Assembly: GCF_000764305.2 (NCBI RefSeq)
Contig: NW_025947577.1
Location: forward strand, 186,521-250,520
Direction: 5' to 3'
Source: Hyalella azteca
Lineage: Eukaryota > Arthropoda > Malacostraca > Amphipoda > Hyalellidae
Length of the DNA stretch: 64,000 bases
In this document: positions 53,379 to 64,000 of the stretch, piece after piece
Layout of the letters: each line of letters begins with the position of its first letter
How positions within the stretch are numbered: position 1 is the stretch's first letter
The notes under the pieces: model-generated
Database searches by the model: none
Told to the model about the DNA's origin: nothing
Seen by the model: only the letters and a program-made list of their open reading frames with translations
Made by a program: the position numbers and the translations under genes

Positions 53379-54871
53379 TCTCGACACGCTGTCATGTTTT
53401 TATGTTAGGAAAACTGGTGTTACGTTACCGGTAACGACATAATAATTAAATACGTTTCAATTGTGCGTAGCGCGGACACCATGCGACAACGTCGTTTCTG
53501 TTGCTTTTCACCTGTCCCTTGTCACTTCTTTTTGAGATGCTAACGCTTCTTTCTAGCCAGCTTCAGCGCGCTGGACATCTGAGGCCTCCCGCTCCCTTAT
53601 AGGTGATGATTAGATTAAGATTTTTGAATAATTGAGACCTTCCGCATCGCTGGCGATGTTATATTATGACCTCCGGTGCGAAATAGCTTGATAGCTGAAG
53701 CACTAGCAAACCAATATACTTCAACTAACTCCTGGGGTTTGTCGGTTATATTTTCTTAGCCAAATTTTCAAGAGAGAAGGGTTAAAACAACGTTCCTGAT
53801 AGTTTCGTTAGTAATTTGATCCTGTTTTTATTATGGTGCTTTAAAATTTACTAGAAGATATGGAATTTCTATCGTATATGTTGGTGCGCGTGTTGTGTTT
53901 AACAACTTGTATGAGTAGGCTAGTTTCTGAAGTTCCAGATTTCTCTTCAAATCATTTTTGTGTGTGTGTGTGCGTTTTCGGGAATTAGCACTGATCCATT
54001 ATTACACCTCCTATTGCTAAGCATTCAAATGCTAGCCCAGCTTTCCGAGTCCACTTCATATACTTTTCTAGCACGCTTGATACAAAAATGTCGACTATAA
54101 AAAACTATAATCAGTGTTCTATTTAGTTGAACTGGATCAGTTACAAGTGTATGATATAATTTTAGTACAAATTTATCAAATTGTTTGATATCCGATGTAC
54201 CAATCACTGCCTGTGCGTGAAATATTTAGTTCATCAATTGTTAGTTCGTTTCTTGTATAAATTTCTATGTATATAGTATTTGACTGTATTTTATTTAGTA
54301 CCTACTCAAAATGAACGTTAAACTATTTGAAATTGTTGACTTTACACAAATATTGCAAATATTTACCGGTGTTTTCGGTAACGCCGCCGATTTTTCCAAT
54401 CTTGCGGAAAATATATTGCCGGAAACTTTTCACGTTAGTTCTCCTAAATTGGTGTGACGGTGATTATACTGAGAGTCTGAGATCTGCACATCATACAGCT
54501 TGGAAGACCCGAAATTGCGTAATGTTCTTTATCTGAAAAGAATTATTTGCATTATATAAAAGTTTAGAATTTCTGTAATACTGTGATGGATCAACTTTAA
54601 TGGTTGATTAAAATTTCAATTAGTTAACTAGAGAAAGTCAAGATCGGAGAAACAGACAAACGCCAAACGGATGAAACTGCATCGTCCCCGACTGTCCGTG
54701 AGCTGTGGCCTGACACTTCGACTTAGCAAGACCGACCTAGATTCAGGGTCAGACTGTTCAGAACTTCAGTCCATAGAGATTTAGCCTTTGAACTTACAAG
54801 AAAAGATCTTGGAAAGTAATTTTGCTAATCTTGCTTGTTTCTATTTCCCTTTTAGTCTTTTATCTTTAATA
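53379..54871. other. Intergenic; 5' flank of COA7
   Basis: No gene seen. A pyrimidine-rich acceptor-like CCCTTTTAG at 54847-54855 precedes the COA7 start and may mark a spliced 5' leader. Confidence 0.4.
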
Positions 54872-54971
54872 ATGGATTATGATTTCCAAAAAGAAGAAGA
54901 TGTTAAGGAGTTTTTGGAGAAGCTTGGAGTTGAATATCGTTTCAGCTGTTTCAGTGAAAAGAGACCTGATA
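54872..54971 (+). CDS. COA7: COA7 exon 1
   Basis: Starts at ATG 54872 and ends SEKRPD plus one base at GTAAGTG. Reading past the donor gives a 24-codon tail to a stop that is intronic. Confidence 0.88.
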
Positions 54972-57614
54972 GTAAGTGTTATAGAAACTGTTATTTTGCT
55001 TTATTTGATCTTATAAACAGGGCAAGAGCCAAAAGTTAATTAGAGATCGTTTTTTGCTGTAACTTGTGATTATTGTAATTTTATAATCTAAAAGTTTCTA
55101 GATAAATTATATATGTATTAAAAAATTTTTCTGAATTTTTTTCTGTATCAAAAATATCAGCTGAATAATGACAAGAAGGTGCAGCAGCCAGCTGTAACTG
55201 AAAGCCATGTGTGAATTGGATAAGAAGTCTGTAAATCTGGCTGATATTTTTCTTGCCTTTTTCAAAAATCACCTCTGAAATGATAATTTTTATCTTTAGA
55301 AAAATTTGGCCTAGTATATCAAATTGGTGTTCATCTATTAGATTGGAAGTCTCCTACTTACCACTGAAATTTCATGGCTCCCAAATCAAAGTGGCAATTG
55401 ACAAATTTTAACTGCATTTGGAATATCATGGCCTCATCATCTATATAACAATTGAATAAGAGGTGATTCATTGCGCAAGAATCTTGGGATTTTGAAAATG
55501 GCAGGAAAGCTTCAGTCATGCTGCCATGGCTTGAAAGATAGATAGCCCTATATGTCCTGCCAGTCTTGCTACAGATCTAATATCAATGTACATTGTACAA
55601 GTATGACACTTGAATCACCACAGCATGTTCTATATGTAGTAATGGTTTCTATCATGCTGTCTTCTATTTGTTTGATCTTTTCTAAGAAGAAACTTGAACC
55701 ACAACTTATTTACTAAATTTAGTAATATTGAGAGAGCTTTGTACTTAATATATGACATTATTATTATCATGGTTATATGGTATGGTAATAAAATTCTACA
55801 AATTGTACTTTTTCAGTACCTCTCCTCTCAACTCAGTTTTTATATAGTTATTTTTGATAAGTAGTAAGTTAAGTGCAATACCTAAGGCCTAGCAGGCTTG
55901 GGATATGTCTACTTTCCAGGTTGCAACTATACAAAGCTTTTCTATAATTTATAGAGCAACACAATTCTTGCAAAATGAATTATATCACACATCACTGTTA
56001 ATAAAATTACATATTCTCCAATTATGCAGAAACTCTACCACATTCGGACCATCAACACCTCATTTCTGAGTGTCAGCATTAAAATTACTAGTAATTTTCA
56101 ATACCCTGACTTGTTACAAAAATTAGCAGGTGTCAAATTTTTTCCACTCACAATTTTCTCCAGAAATCAGCCACCAGTATAGCTTTAGGTTTAAAGTCTG
56201 CCTATAGTTATTCAACAATTCAAATCCATGCCCTTACCAAATTTCACTCAGGCACTGATATTAAGTTGAAATTTCAATCATGTTCTAATTCATATTTGTT
56301 ATGAGCAAATGAGAATACTAATACAATGGTGATTATGAAATGTTATTAAAATGTAATAAATCCTATTGGATTTATGTGCTCTCACTGCTCTGTATCATTT
56401 CAGGCTGTCATCTGCTTGGAGAATACTTTGAAACTATCAAGACTGACTATGAAAAAGCTATGAAAGTCTTCAAAAATAATTGTGATGAGTACAAGTTTGC
56501 AAGGAGCTGTAACCAGTATGCAACAATGGCTCTAAGAGGCAGAGGTTTGATAATTTATGTCTGAATTATATATATATGTATATTTACAGCAAAAGAAAAA
56601 ATATGTTTAAATATTTTTTTGAGCAAATATGCCCTATTTGCTCAATATAGTTAATTTTACAGCCAGTCAAAGACTTTTTTTGCCATTTATTCAAAGTTTG
56701 AATATGATTTCCATGAATGGGCAATTAATTTCATAACAGGGAGTAAGCAAGCCCGGGAAGAGGCTCCCAAATATTACGAAAAAGGCTGTAATTTTGGCAG
56801 CTCACAAGCATGCACCACCGGAGGAATTCTTGCTTTGATGAATGCAAACAAAAAAGAAGCTAACAACAAACCATCTCACATTCAAAATGCTAAGGTAATA
56901 TACTTGCTTGAAAATATTCAGTATAAAGCTTCAAGTTTAATTCACTCTGAAATAGTTTGCCTTTAACTATTCACACAGAAAATATGTCAAGGCAATTTTG
57001 TTCCATCGACAGAATGGTATGGAAATGCTGCTGAGAGGCTGCGACCTGAACAATCAGCATGCCTGCTACTATGCGTCAGCCGTGTACATAACAGGCAGGG
57101 AAGAATACAACATTCCTTCTGACATGGAGAAGGCATTCAAGTATGCTGACAGAGGCTGCGAGTTAGGCAGCATACATGCGTGCGGTAACCTTTCAATGGT
57201 AAGAACTCATTTAACTACTAATACATTCCCTCAATAAATGTAGCCAATGTTAACGTGCTGAAAAAATAGGCAAGCATTCATTTACCCACTGAAAAGAAAA
57301 GCCTCACGACTTTCTAGAAGTCTGTTCATTCACAAAGTCAAGAATAAAAAATTAAATTTTCTAAATCAACGCTATAGTACAATAATTTGGGTAACACTCG
57401 GATCCTGTTGGCAGTAGGTATGTTTCGCAAACAGTTGTAATCGTGAAAATATGTAGATTAAATATAAATAATAAAACTTATTCTATTCCAGATGTACAAG
57501 AAAGGAGATGGAGTGGCAAAAGATTTGACTAAAGCAAAATTTTTTGAAACAAAGGCGCTTGAGATGCAGGAACAATTTAGAGAACAAATTGCCATGCAAC
57601 GTGAAAGTAAATGA
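54872..57614 (+). CDS. COA7: Cytochrome c oxidase assembly factor 7 (COA7), five exons, 234 aa
   Basis: COA7 is a Sel1-like-repeat protein of the mitochondrial intermembrane space needed for assembly of cytochrome c oxidase. Exons 54872-54971, 56404-56544, 56740-56894, 57013-57198 and 57492-57614 join in phase, total 705 nt and give 234 residues (human 231). Seen: an N-terminal [20 protein letters not shown] block. Sel1-like helical repeats follow, each with Cys pairs spaced about ten residues apart ([37 protein letters not shown]), as in the family, then [16 protein letters not shown] near the C-terminus. No classical presequence, as expected for a Cys-rich intermembrane-space protein. An in-frame upstream ATG at 54788 lies before an acceptor-like site and is not favoured. 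COA7 and IAH1 converge, with stops 351 bp apart. Confidence 0.92.
56404..56544 (+). CDS. COA7: COA7 exon 2
   Basis: Acceptor TATCATTTCAG, encodes [20 protein letters not shown] and continues to ATMALRGR. Donor GTTTGA is weak but phase-consistent. Confidence 0.88.
56740..56894 (+). CDS. COA7: COA7 exon 3
   Basis: Acceptor TTTCATAACAG. Encodes [20 protein letters not shown] and runs to HIQNAK; donor GTAATA, phase 0. Confidence 0.9.
57013..57198 (+). CDS. COA7: COA7 exon 4
   Basis: Acceptor TCCATCGACAG. Encodes [20 protein letters not shown] and runs to HACGNLSM; donor GTAAGA, phase 0. Two Sel1-like Cys pairs lie in this exon. Confidence 0.9.
57492..57614 (+). CDS. COA7: COA7 exon 5
   Basis: Acceptor TTCTATTCCAG. 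Encodes [20 protein letters not shown] and a charged C-terminus ending RESK, then TGA. Confidence 0.9.
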   Translation: MYKKGDGVAKDLTKAKFFETKALEMQEQFREQIAMQRESK

Positions 57615-57838
57615 AAGATAACGGCTTTATTCTATAATTTGAGGTATTTTGTATATAGCAGACGTTTACATTGCATTTTACAGTTTCTATGACATCTGTT
57701 AATTTTCTTATGTGACAACTTTCGAAAACATTTTATTTGGCTTATGAAATGAACGATATTTGAAGTACAGTTGTCTATAAAAATGACTTCAATTTCCAAA
57801 TGTCGGATATTATAAAACATTTTTGGGCGATGTATGAA

Positions 57839-57844
57839 TTTATT
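57839..57844 (-). terminator. Possible polyadenylation signal of IAH1
   Basis: TTTATT on the plus strand is AATAAA on the minus strand, about 120 bp beyond the IAH1 stop codon and within the gap to COA7. Confidence 0.4.
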
Positions 57845-57964
57845 AACACTTCTTCAAGTACCGTAATCGTTGATTTTAAATATTGTCACGGTAAACTCAT
57901 TAATGGCCGACTTAATGTTTAAACTAGTCGGTGGAAGACATGACTCGTAACGCGATAAGGTAAA

Positions 57965-58207
57965 TTAAATCTCATTGGAATTAGTAGGAGGCATAGGATG
58001 CTTAGCGATCCATTCATTGATGTCGGGACAGTTGATAACGTTAGCAGCGTCCCGCCACAGTGGCAAGATTAGATCTTCAGGCCCCATGTGCTGGGGCGAG
58101 AACTGGTCGATTAGAGGCACCAGCACTGGCAGTACCAGCGAGTGCACGAGCATAGCTCCTCTTTGGGAGAGGTGAAGACCATCGCTTAAAAGTGACGGCC
58201 AGTCCGA
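57965..58207 (-). CDS. IAH1: IAH1 exon 5, catalytic Asp/His
   Basis: Acceptor GTGTCAATTACAG. Encodes SDWPSLLSDGLHLSQRGAML and ends NSNEI, TAA at 57965-57967. Confidence 0.92.
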   Translation of the reverse strand, partial: SDWPSLLSDGLHLSQRGAMLVHSLVLPVLVPLIDQFSPQHMGPEDLILPLWRDAANVINCPDINEWIAKHPMPPTNSNEI

Positions 58208-60901
58208 CTGTAATTGACACAGTCACCTTAGTTACAAATTTACCAGCACATGATTAAAAATGTTATAATAAAATTATGAGCCATTCGATGAATTTACAAC
58301 GAATTCAATGAACTTTCGTTATAAATTTGAAGACATCACATGCAATGAGGAATCGACTGAATAACACACCTATACCAAAAAGCAGCCTAATCGAAAATAT
58401 AATATATTTTCTGTCAAGTAAATGAATTAGCATTAAAAACGAACCTGTTTCTTGAAGTTGGTGTGCAAATCGACGCATGTAACACTGACGTCTTGAGCAG
58501 CCAGCTTGCAAGTTTCAGCGTACTGCTCTGTGAGCTCCGCTGACCGAACCATGGCCAGCTCTTCCGTCATGCCGCTGGGGTTTGAGGGCGGAGGAGTGAG
58601 CAGCACCACTTCCGACACGCCACACGACGTCTGTCGGTCGAATTCAAATGAGAAATGAATAATAGAGTGTTAACAAGAGATGAGTCTTACCATATCAACA
58701 ATGGAGAAGATCGTGAACTTTCCTAGGGATGCGGGAGTAGCTTCACCGACATGAATGTATTTCAACTTACGTATTGACATAAATAATTGAGAAGATCAGT
58801 GGCGTAACATTGTATTGATTTATATTAAACCAAGGCATAGTTATCATTCTTGTGATTCATTCATTTCTTGCTATGTGATTTGTAAAGTCTAGCGAACAGA
58901 TCAAGCCAACTTAAATACAAATAATAATAATTAATTGAATACAATAATGAATGAAGGAAATCACCTTGAGATGCCTGACAATGTCAGCGAGGTTCTTCCT
59001 GTACTCGTCAATGGGCACGTGTTGCAGGGGTGAAGTGCAGGCGTCGTTAGCCCCCAGCCAGAGCACGGCAACGTCTCCCCGGAGGCTCTCTAAGGGCAGG
59101 TTGCGGCAGATGCTCATCCATTGGCGCGAGTTGTAGCCCGAGAAGCCGCGTGCGATCACGTCGCACCGTCTAGAATTTTAGATAGACTTGATTCATGATC
59201 ACACGACAAAACTTCATGCATAGACAAAAAAACGTTTGAAGCAAGCGTACCGTATGAACGACAATATAACTTAGTTATAAATGAGCACTGCGGGATTGAG
59301 ATCATAATGATTACTTAAAATAACATTGTAAATGAAAGCTAACGGCATCAATCTCCATGCCTGAAGATCAACCAAATCTATTTGCACACAAGATCTCATT
59401 ATTCGAAGATTACGAAACACGTGCAAGCAGTACAGGTACAACAAATATTTGCATGTATGGGCAACATGGGTCGGGGCGAATCCCCATCAACACATTCTGC
59501 CCTGATTAATGCCTCACGCAGAAGTCTTCGTTACTGTCAACAAAGTTGAAAGAAATTTTCTTGAATCACGCTTCTACAAAGCATGCAGACTCTATGCACA
59601 TCTCCACTGACGGCTCCAAGCTGGATGGTGCCATGGGGTGTGCTGCTGCGATCGACACAGCAAAAATATCAGGACGATTCAGCCACAACTCATTACTGTA
59701 CACCGCGGAGCTATCTGGTGTCCTCTTAAGCCCTGACTCTTATAAACGACCAACGATATAAGATCGACGTTTATATTGACGACTCCCAAATGTGAGAACA
59801 ATAAAACAGCAGGTACATCATCGGGAAATCTTGGCCGGACTAGTGCGCATAGAAGAGGCGAGGAAGACAGTGAGGATCTGTTGGGTGGGTGACACGTGGG
59901 GATGATGGGCAACGATTGGGCGGATGAGGCGGCGGTGGGCACTGCTTCGTCGGACATGGAGATCCACAGTGAGGAGATGCCATTTAACGACAACTGCCTC
60001 CTTCATTAGGGCTAGCGTTCGTCATTTATTGATCGGGGTGGGGATGAACGTGAGAGGAAATGAGCCGATTGCAATCAGGGACTGCGTACAAGCTTGGAAC
60101 TAATCGCATCGAACATTTGACAGATGATAACGGCGCTGTGCAAATTGATAGTTGGCCGTACTCGCCGCACCCACTGCTACTTGATAGAGTGTGCCTTACT
60201 TTCAGAAAATAATGTTTTTACGAAGCGCTAAATACCTTCTAATACTACTACTGACCTACGGGCACAAGAAGGTGCCTCAATCGGCCAGCATAATTTAGCC
60301 AGACGCAGCCTATGGTCGCCCTTGCTTTAGATGGATGCAATTTCTCATGATCAAATGTGAATGAATTATTTATTCTGATCATAGACTCGTCAAGTTTTAT
60401 AAATGAAGCGAGTATGATTGCAGTTGACCTCTAAAAATATAATGAGCGCATCTGCGCAGTTCACCTCTGGAAGGAGTCCGCCAGCATGGCTCCCCAACAA
60501 CCATCGCTGCTGAAGCTTTGCTGCAGAGGACGGTAAAAATCAGTTCACAAAAATGTATCGTCAATGTTCTGTGTTTCTCTGATATCATTTATAAATTAGC
60601 AAACAAAATAGATAATCAAATTTTGTGTTTTATATTATCTTACGTAGATCAATTTACGAAATAAATCTTTCATATTACGTACATGTTTCTCTGCTGTCGT
60701 CAACAATTACAAATAATCAGCCTGGCACAAAGAGACCAAAAGGACCCAATTTAGACATTACGGTTTCGATATTCAGTAACTAAATGTCTACCTTTAAAAA
60801 TAAACTGAAATATTATTTAACAATGGACGCCAGATCACCTGAGTCAAGGAATCTCCCAGAAGAAGCAAGCGGGGCCACAGACTTCGGGCTTTTGAAGCCA
60901 T
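57965..60901 (-). CDS. IAH1: Isoamyl acetate-hydrolysing esterase 1 homologue (IAH1), five exons, 250 aa
   Basis: An SGNH/GDSL hydrolase of the IAH1 family. The yeast member hydrolyses isoamyl acetate; animal substrates are poorly defined. Exons 60839-60901, 60465-60520, 58965-59169, 58445-58630 and 57965-58207 join in phase, total 753 nt and give 250 residues (human 248). All four SGNH blocks are visible: GDSLTQ (Ser18), RGFSGYNSR (Gly51), WLGANDA (Asn81) and SDGLHLS (Asp179, His182). LLTPPP and LPLWRDA are further family motifs. The start is the first ATG, 15 codons before GDS, with no signal peptide. Intron 2 (about 1.3 kb) holds a degraded retrotransposon in the opposite orientation. It converges on COA7. 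Confidence 0.93.
58445..58630 (-). CDS. IAH1: IAH1 exon 4
   Basis: Acceptor TTCGACCGACAG. Encodes TSCGVSEVVLLTPPPSNPSG and runs to DLHTNFKKQ; donor GTTCGT, phase 0-0. Confidence 0.9.
58965..59169 (-). CDS. IAH1: IAH1 exon 3, oxyanion-hole residues
   Basis: Acceptor AAAATTCTAG. Encodes RCDVIARGFSGYNSRQW, VLWLGANDACTSPLQHVP and NLADIVRHLK; donor GTGATT. Confidence 0.92.
59460..60230 (+). pseudogene. Degraded second copy of the same retrotransposon RNase H region
   Basis: STDGSKLDGAMGCAAAIDTA and YTAELSGV align with the copy at 51.1-52.1 kb, followed by frameshifted remnants of the WVPGHVG...NDRADEAAVG motif near 59890-59940. Several frameshifts and deletions. It lies antisense in IAH1 intron 2. 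Confidence 0.8.
60465..60520 (-). CDS. IAH1: IAH1 exon 2
   Basis: Acceptor CGTCCTCTGCAG, encodes QSFSSDGCWGAMLADSFQ plus two bases of Arg; donor GTGAAC. The G-x-W-G-A-x-LAD wording matches the family. Confidence 0.88.
60839..60901 (-). CDS. IAH1: IAH1 exon 1, nucleophile motif
   Basis: ATG at 60899-60901. Encodes MASKARSLWPRLLLLGDSLT plus Q; donor GTGATC, phase 0. Confidence 0.88.
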
Positions 60902-62500
60902 CGTGAACAATATTGAAATAAAAACTGAACAAATATTATAGAATGTCTCTTAGTTTTGTTCACAAACTTTACAAGAAAATACGGTACCGTTCAAATGAGG
61001 TTTGAATGACGTTTACCCTGCGTATATATATCGAAATAAGGATACAAAATTTGTTAGTAAAGGCATTACAACCCACAAACTTGGTTCTATTACATCGAAT
61101 CACTCTTGAGATCCCTCAAATAAATGAGATACGGGATATAATGAGAGGCGATTTTCCCACATAGTACAATGGATGATGGTAACATCCTCAATGGTGCAAT
61201 GCGACCACTCATCGTGATTTTGTTCAACTCGCGTCTCAAATTCAACGCTCGAATAAAAAAAGTGCTGAGCTCTGACTTTATACCGAGACAAATGTTAAAA
61301 TGAAATATACTTCTTGTAATATAGTAGGAGAGTACAAAGAGTAGCGAACGAATATCTTCATCTTTACTCATTGCTCAGGTATTGAATATTGTTATAAATT
61401 AACAGGCTTTTGAAATTTGATCGGGAGAATAATACTCACTTATGACTTCAATTATAAAATTACAAAATTCGACCATTTTTAGCATAATTAATTCTCACAC
61501 AGCAATATTGTATTTTGCATTAAATTTAAAGATACGGGAAAGTGGTAGCAGAACTTCGGAAACACGAATTCAATGGACGACGTTCACATTTGATTTTTGA
61601 AGACCATAAAATCAATTGCAATTGCTTTAAAAATAAAGACTATGCTACTCATACAAGGTAAGTATGCACGATGAGGTTAACACTGGCAAATGGGTGCTAG
61701 AGGAGCTTTGATAACATCGTTGCTTAGGACATGCACAACAAACTAGGCGAACAGAATACAAAGAAATATTTAGAAAATGTATCACGAGAAATTGTCTTCC
61801 AAGCAAACCACAGTATCTCTGCTTAATTGATTGAGAGAAATAGTGAATATAAGAACACAATATATGGTGAACTGCTTTTTCGATAGGGTATAACAAAAAA
61901 AGGTAACTTAATTAGACAAAATTTTGTTGATGGGAACAAGACACATGCTGTGCATCAATTGAGCCGCACTGTGTTGAAAACTTCCCCATCGTGCACATCA
62001 ACGTGAGAAGTATTTAACTATTACCTATACGTGAACACATAAATAAATTACAGCTCGCCATGAATTTAGTGAATAACACTTGCAGGCAAATTAAAGACGT
62101 AACAAAATTATGGCACATGATGGCACTAATCTCCTGCTACGAGACAGCAGAAAAACACTGATTGCATTAACGGCATAAGCCCACATGTTAATGTCGTGGG
62201 AAACAAGATCTGGCAGTTTGATAAGCTGCGATATCTATAGAATTTCTAATCTCTTCTTTCTGATTCATTTCTCATTTATTGCCAACATAGCCTGAAAGGA
62301 ATTTCTAGATAACAATGCAAAACATAAATTTAGTTTATGGCACAAAAGACAAACAACACAGAGAGAAGCTCAGTAGTGGTATGTATTTATAACATTATAT
62401 TATATCTTAAAGCACAAAAAAATAAAGAAAAAAGCAGCTAAGTAAGAAAATCTTACTATGTTTGGTACGGATATTAATCTACACAAACTCCAACAGGGAA
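60902..62500. other. 5' flank of IAH1 and intergenic DNA; no gene seen
   Basis: AT-rich, only short unsupported open frames. Confidence 0.4.
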
Positions 62501-62592
62501 GCGAAATAGAAGAGCAGTTAAGTAAGGCAGGCACACGATGGCCAACGAAATAGAAGAGCAGTTAAGTAAGGCAGGCACACGATGGCCAATGA
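62501..62592. repeat. 46-bp direct repeat, two copies
   Basis: GAAATAGAAGAGCAGTTAAG and the following GTAAGGCAGGCACACGATGG-type sequence occur twice in a row. Confidence 0.9.
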
Positions 62593-64000
62593 AATAGTTA
62601 TAACTGTACTTTGTACTGCAATTAAATGACACTATTCAATTAATTTTTTCTATAATAAATTTGAGAATCAGTGAAGAAATGTTCGCCCAGTGTGAAATTT
62701 TCACCCAGTGAAAGGCAACTCATGATAGGTAAGGGGACCGAGACTTGGCCTAAGACTCTAATTAGACCGAGACTCTAATAAGAACCAGACGTTTCTAATT
62801 AGACTTACCTTTAACACTTGAAGGCAAGAGAAGATATGATCAACATCAACTGCAGCTGATATGCAGAAGGCGATTACCAGATTAAGATACATTTCACAAG
62901 TCTGTACGAAATCAATTAAATGAAATTACTAACAACTAAGAGAAACAATAGTAGGTATGTCAATATTGTATGATTTCCTAGTTTATGCTGTAAACAAATA
63001 AGTCTACTATACTGGCATACAGAATTAAATCTGATCTGCAAAACAATTTTCATAATTGTTTCCCCCCTACATAGCAAACCAATCTACAATTGAACCAAAA
63101 ACCAATAACTCTACAGTGAGTCATTTGAGCCAACTTTAGAGTAAATAAATTCTAAGTTGACTTAATTTCATCTTTAAAACCTTAAAGATATTATTGAAAT
63201 TTTTAATATTCTTGCAAGATTAACTATAATGTGAATAAAACAAAAAATACATCTTAATTTTTCATCACCAATAGTCCTCAATAATATTTTAGGCTATGTA
63301 CATTTTCATCAAATAAACAATACAGTCTTGGAATCACCCACATTACCCACATGATTATTCACCATAACTCTCTGCACAATGGTGTGCATGAGGGGAACAA
63401 CAATGGAGCATCACCCCACTCCGGGAATCACCTACATTACCACATGAATAACATGATTATTCAACGTACCTCTCTGCAAAGTGGTGTGCATGAGGGGAGA
63501 ATTACTGGAGGACACAGCAGCATAACTTGGCTCCATGAAACAGTTCCAATGATGCCATGATACAAGCTATCCCAACTTCTCAGGACTGATCTGCAAAATG
63601 TTGATTGTGAAAGTTTCTCTCGAAATGAACACATTTAAGGTAGTGCAAAAATTGTTCACCATTTCCATATAATTAGATTGCACTGCAACTTCATTTGTAA
63701 TCACTTCCATTCTGAACTTGAGTCACAACTTGTGGAAAAATTGACAAGATTCAGGATGAATAATCAGTTGCAATGAATTTGTTTATGTTTATATTATAAT
63801 CAAAATATAGACCATTAGAAAGCACCTATGCAAATTTGGTCACCATTTTTTATGCAACATTTTTAGCTCCTAAATGAGTTATTTTTTTAATTCACATTAA
63901 AATGGTGGTAGCTCTCTTGAACAATCTCTTGAATGCCTTAAATTACACCAAAATCAAAGACTTAAGAATCATCTAGTGCATGATAGAGCAGGGTAGAGAA
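62593..64000. other. No gene seen; one ~105-bp tandem duplication
   Basis: Within it, about 63332-63425 and 63422-63530 share CATGATTATTCA, CTCTCTGCA and GTGGTGTGCATGAGGGGA-type segments. The 69-codon frame across them is a by-product. Confidence 0.5.

Overview
The window is nuclear DNA from a eukaryote, most likely an arthropod and possibly a crustacean. Short coding exons with GT...AG boundaries sit in AT-rich introns. There are orthologues of three conserved metazoan genes (tafazzin, COA7, IAH1), non-LTR retrotransposon remnants, foldback elements and many tandem repeats. I see no operons, CRISPR arrays or prokaryotic signals, and I cannot name the species. Exon coordinates were read by eye from splice motifs and reading phase.

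Layout. 1-2.1 kb: a tandem repeat, a transposase tail and an assembly artefact. 2.0-35.5 kb, minus strand: one large gene I do not recognise. It has a non-coding first exon near 35.4 kb and nine coding exons between 33.28 kb and 4.96 kb whose phases all close into a 409-residue protein rich in Tyr, Gly, Pro and Arg. Further candidate cassette exons and microexons lie in its introns, and an alternative 3' end may run off the left edge. Its introns carry large tandem arrays (23.9-25.6, 26.6-28.2, 28.7-29.1 and 33.3-34.2 kb). 35.5-46 kb: no gene that I can support. This stretch is a mosaic of a duplicated segment, a SINE-like family, foldback elements and two sequencing-adapter artefacts. 46.6-50.1 kb, plus strand: tafazzin in four exons. 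51.1-53.4 kb: a non-LTR retrotransposon RNase H fragment, its duplicated 3' flank and an artefactual duplication. 54.9-57.6 kb, plus strand: COA7 in five exons. 58.0-60.9 kb, minus strand: IAH1 in five exons, convergent with COA7, with a second degraded retrotransposon copy in its second intron. 61-64 kb: no gene seen.

The three recognised genes are housekeeping genes: mitochondrial cardiolipin remodelling (tafazzin), respiratory-chain assembly (COA7) and an SGNH esterase (IAH1). The most novel locus is the unrecognised Tyr/Gly/Pro-rich gene. Three complete Nextera mate-pair junction adapters and one partial one mean that contiguity and local duplications near 2.0, 37.4-37.8, 40.2 and 53.1-53.4 kb should not be trusted.
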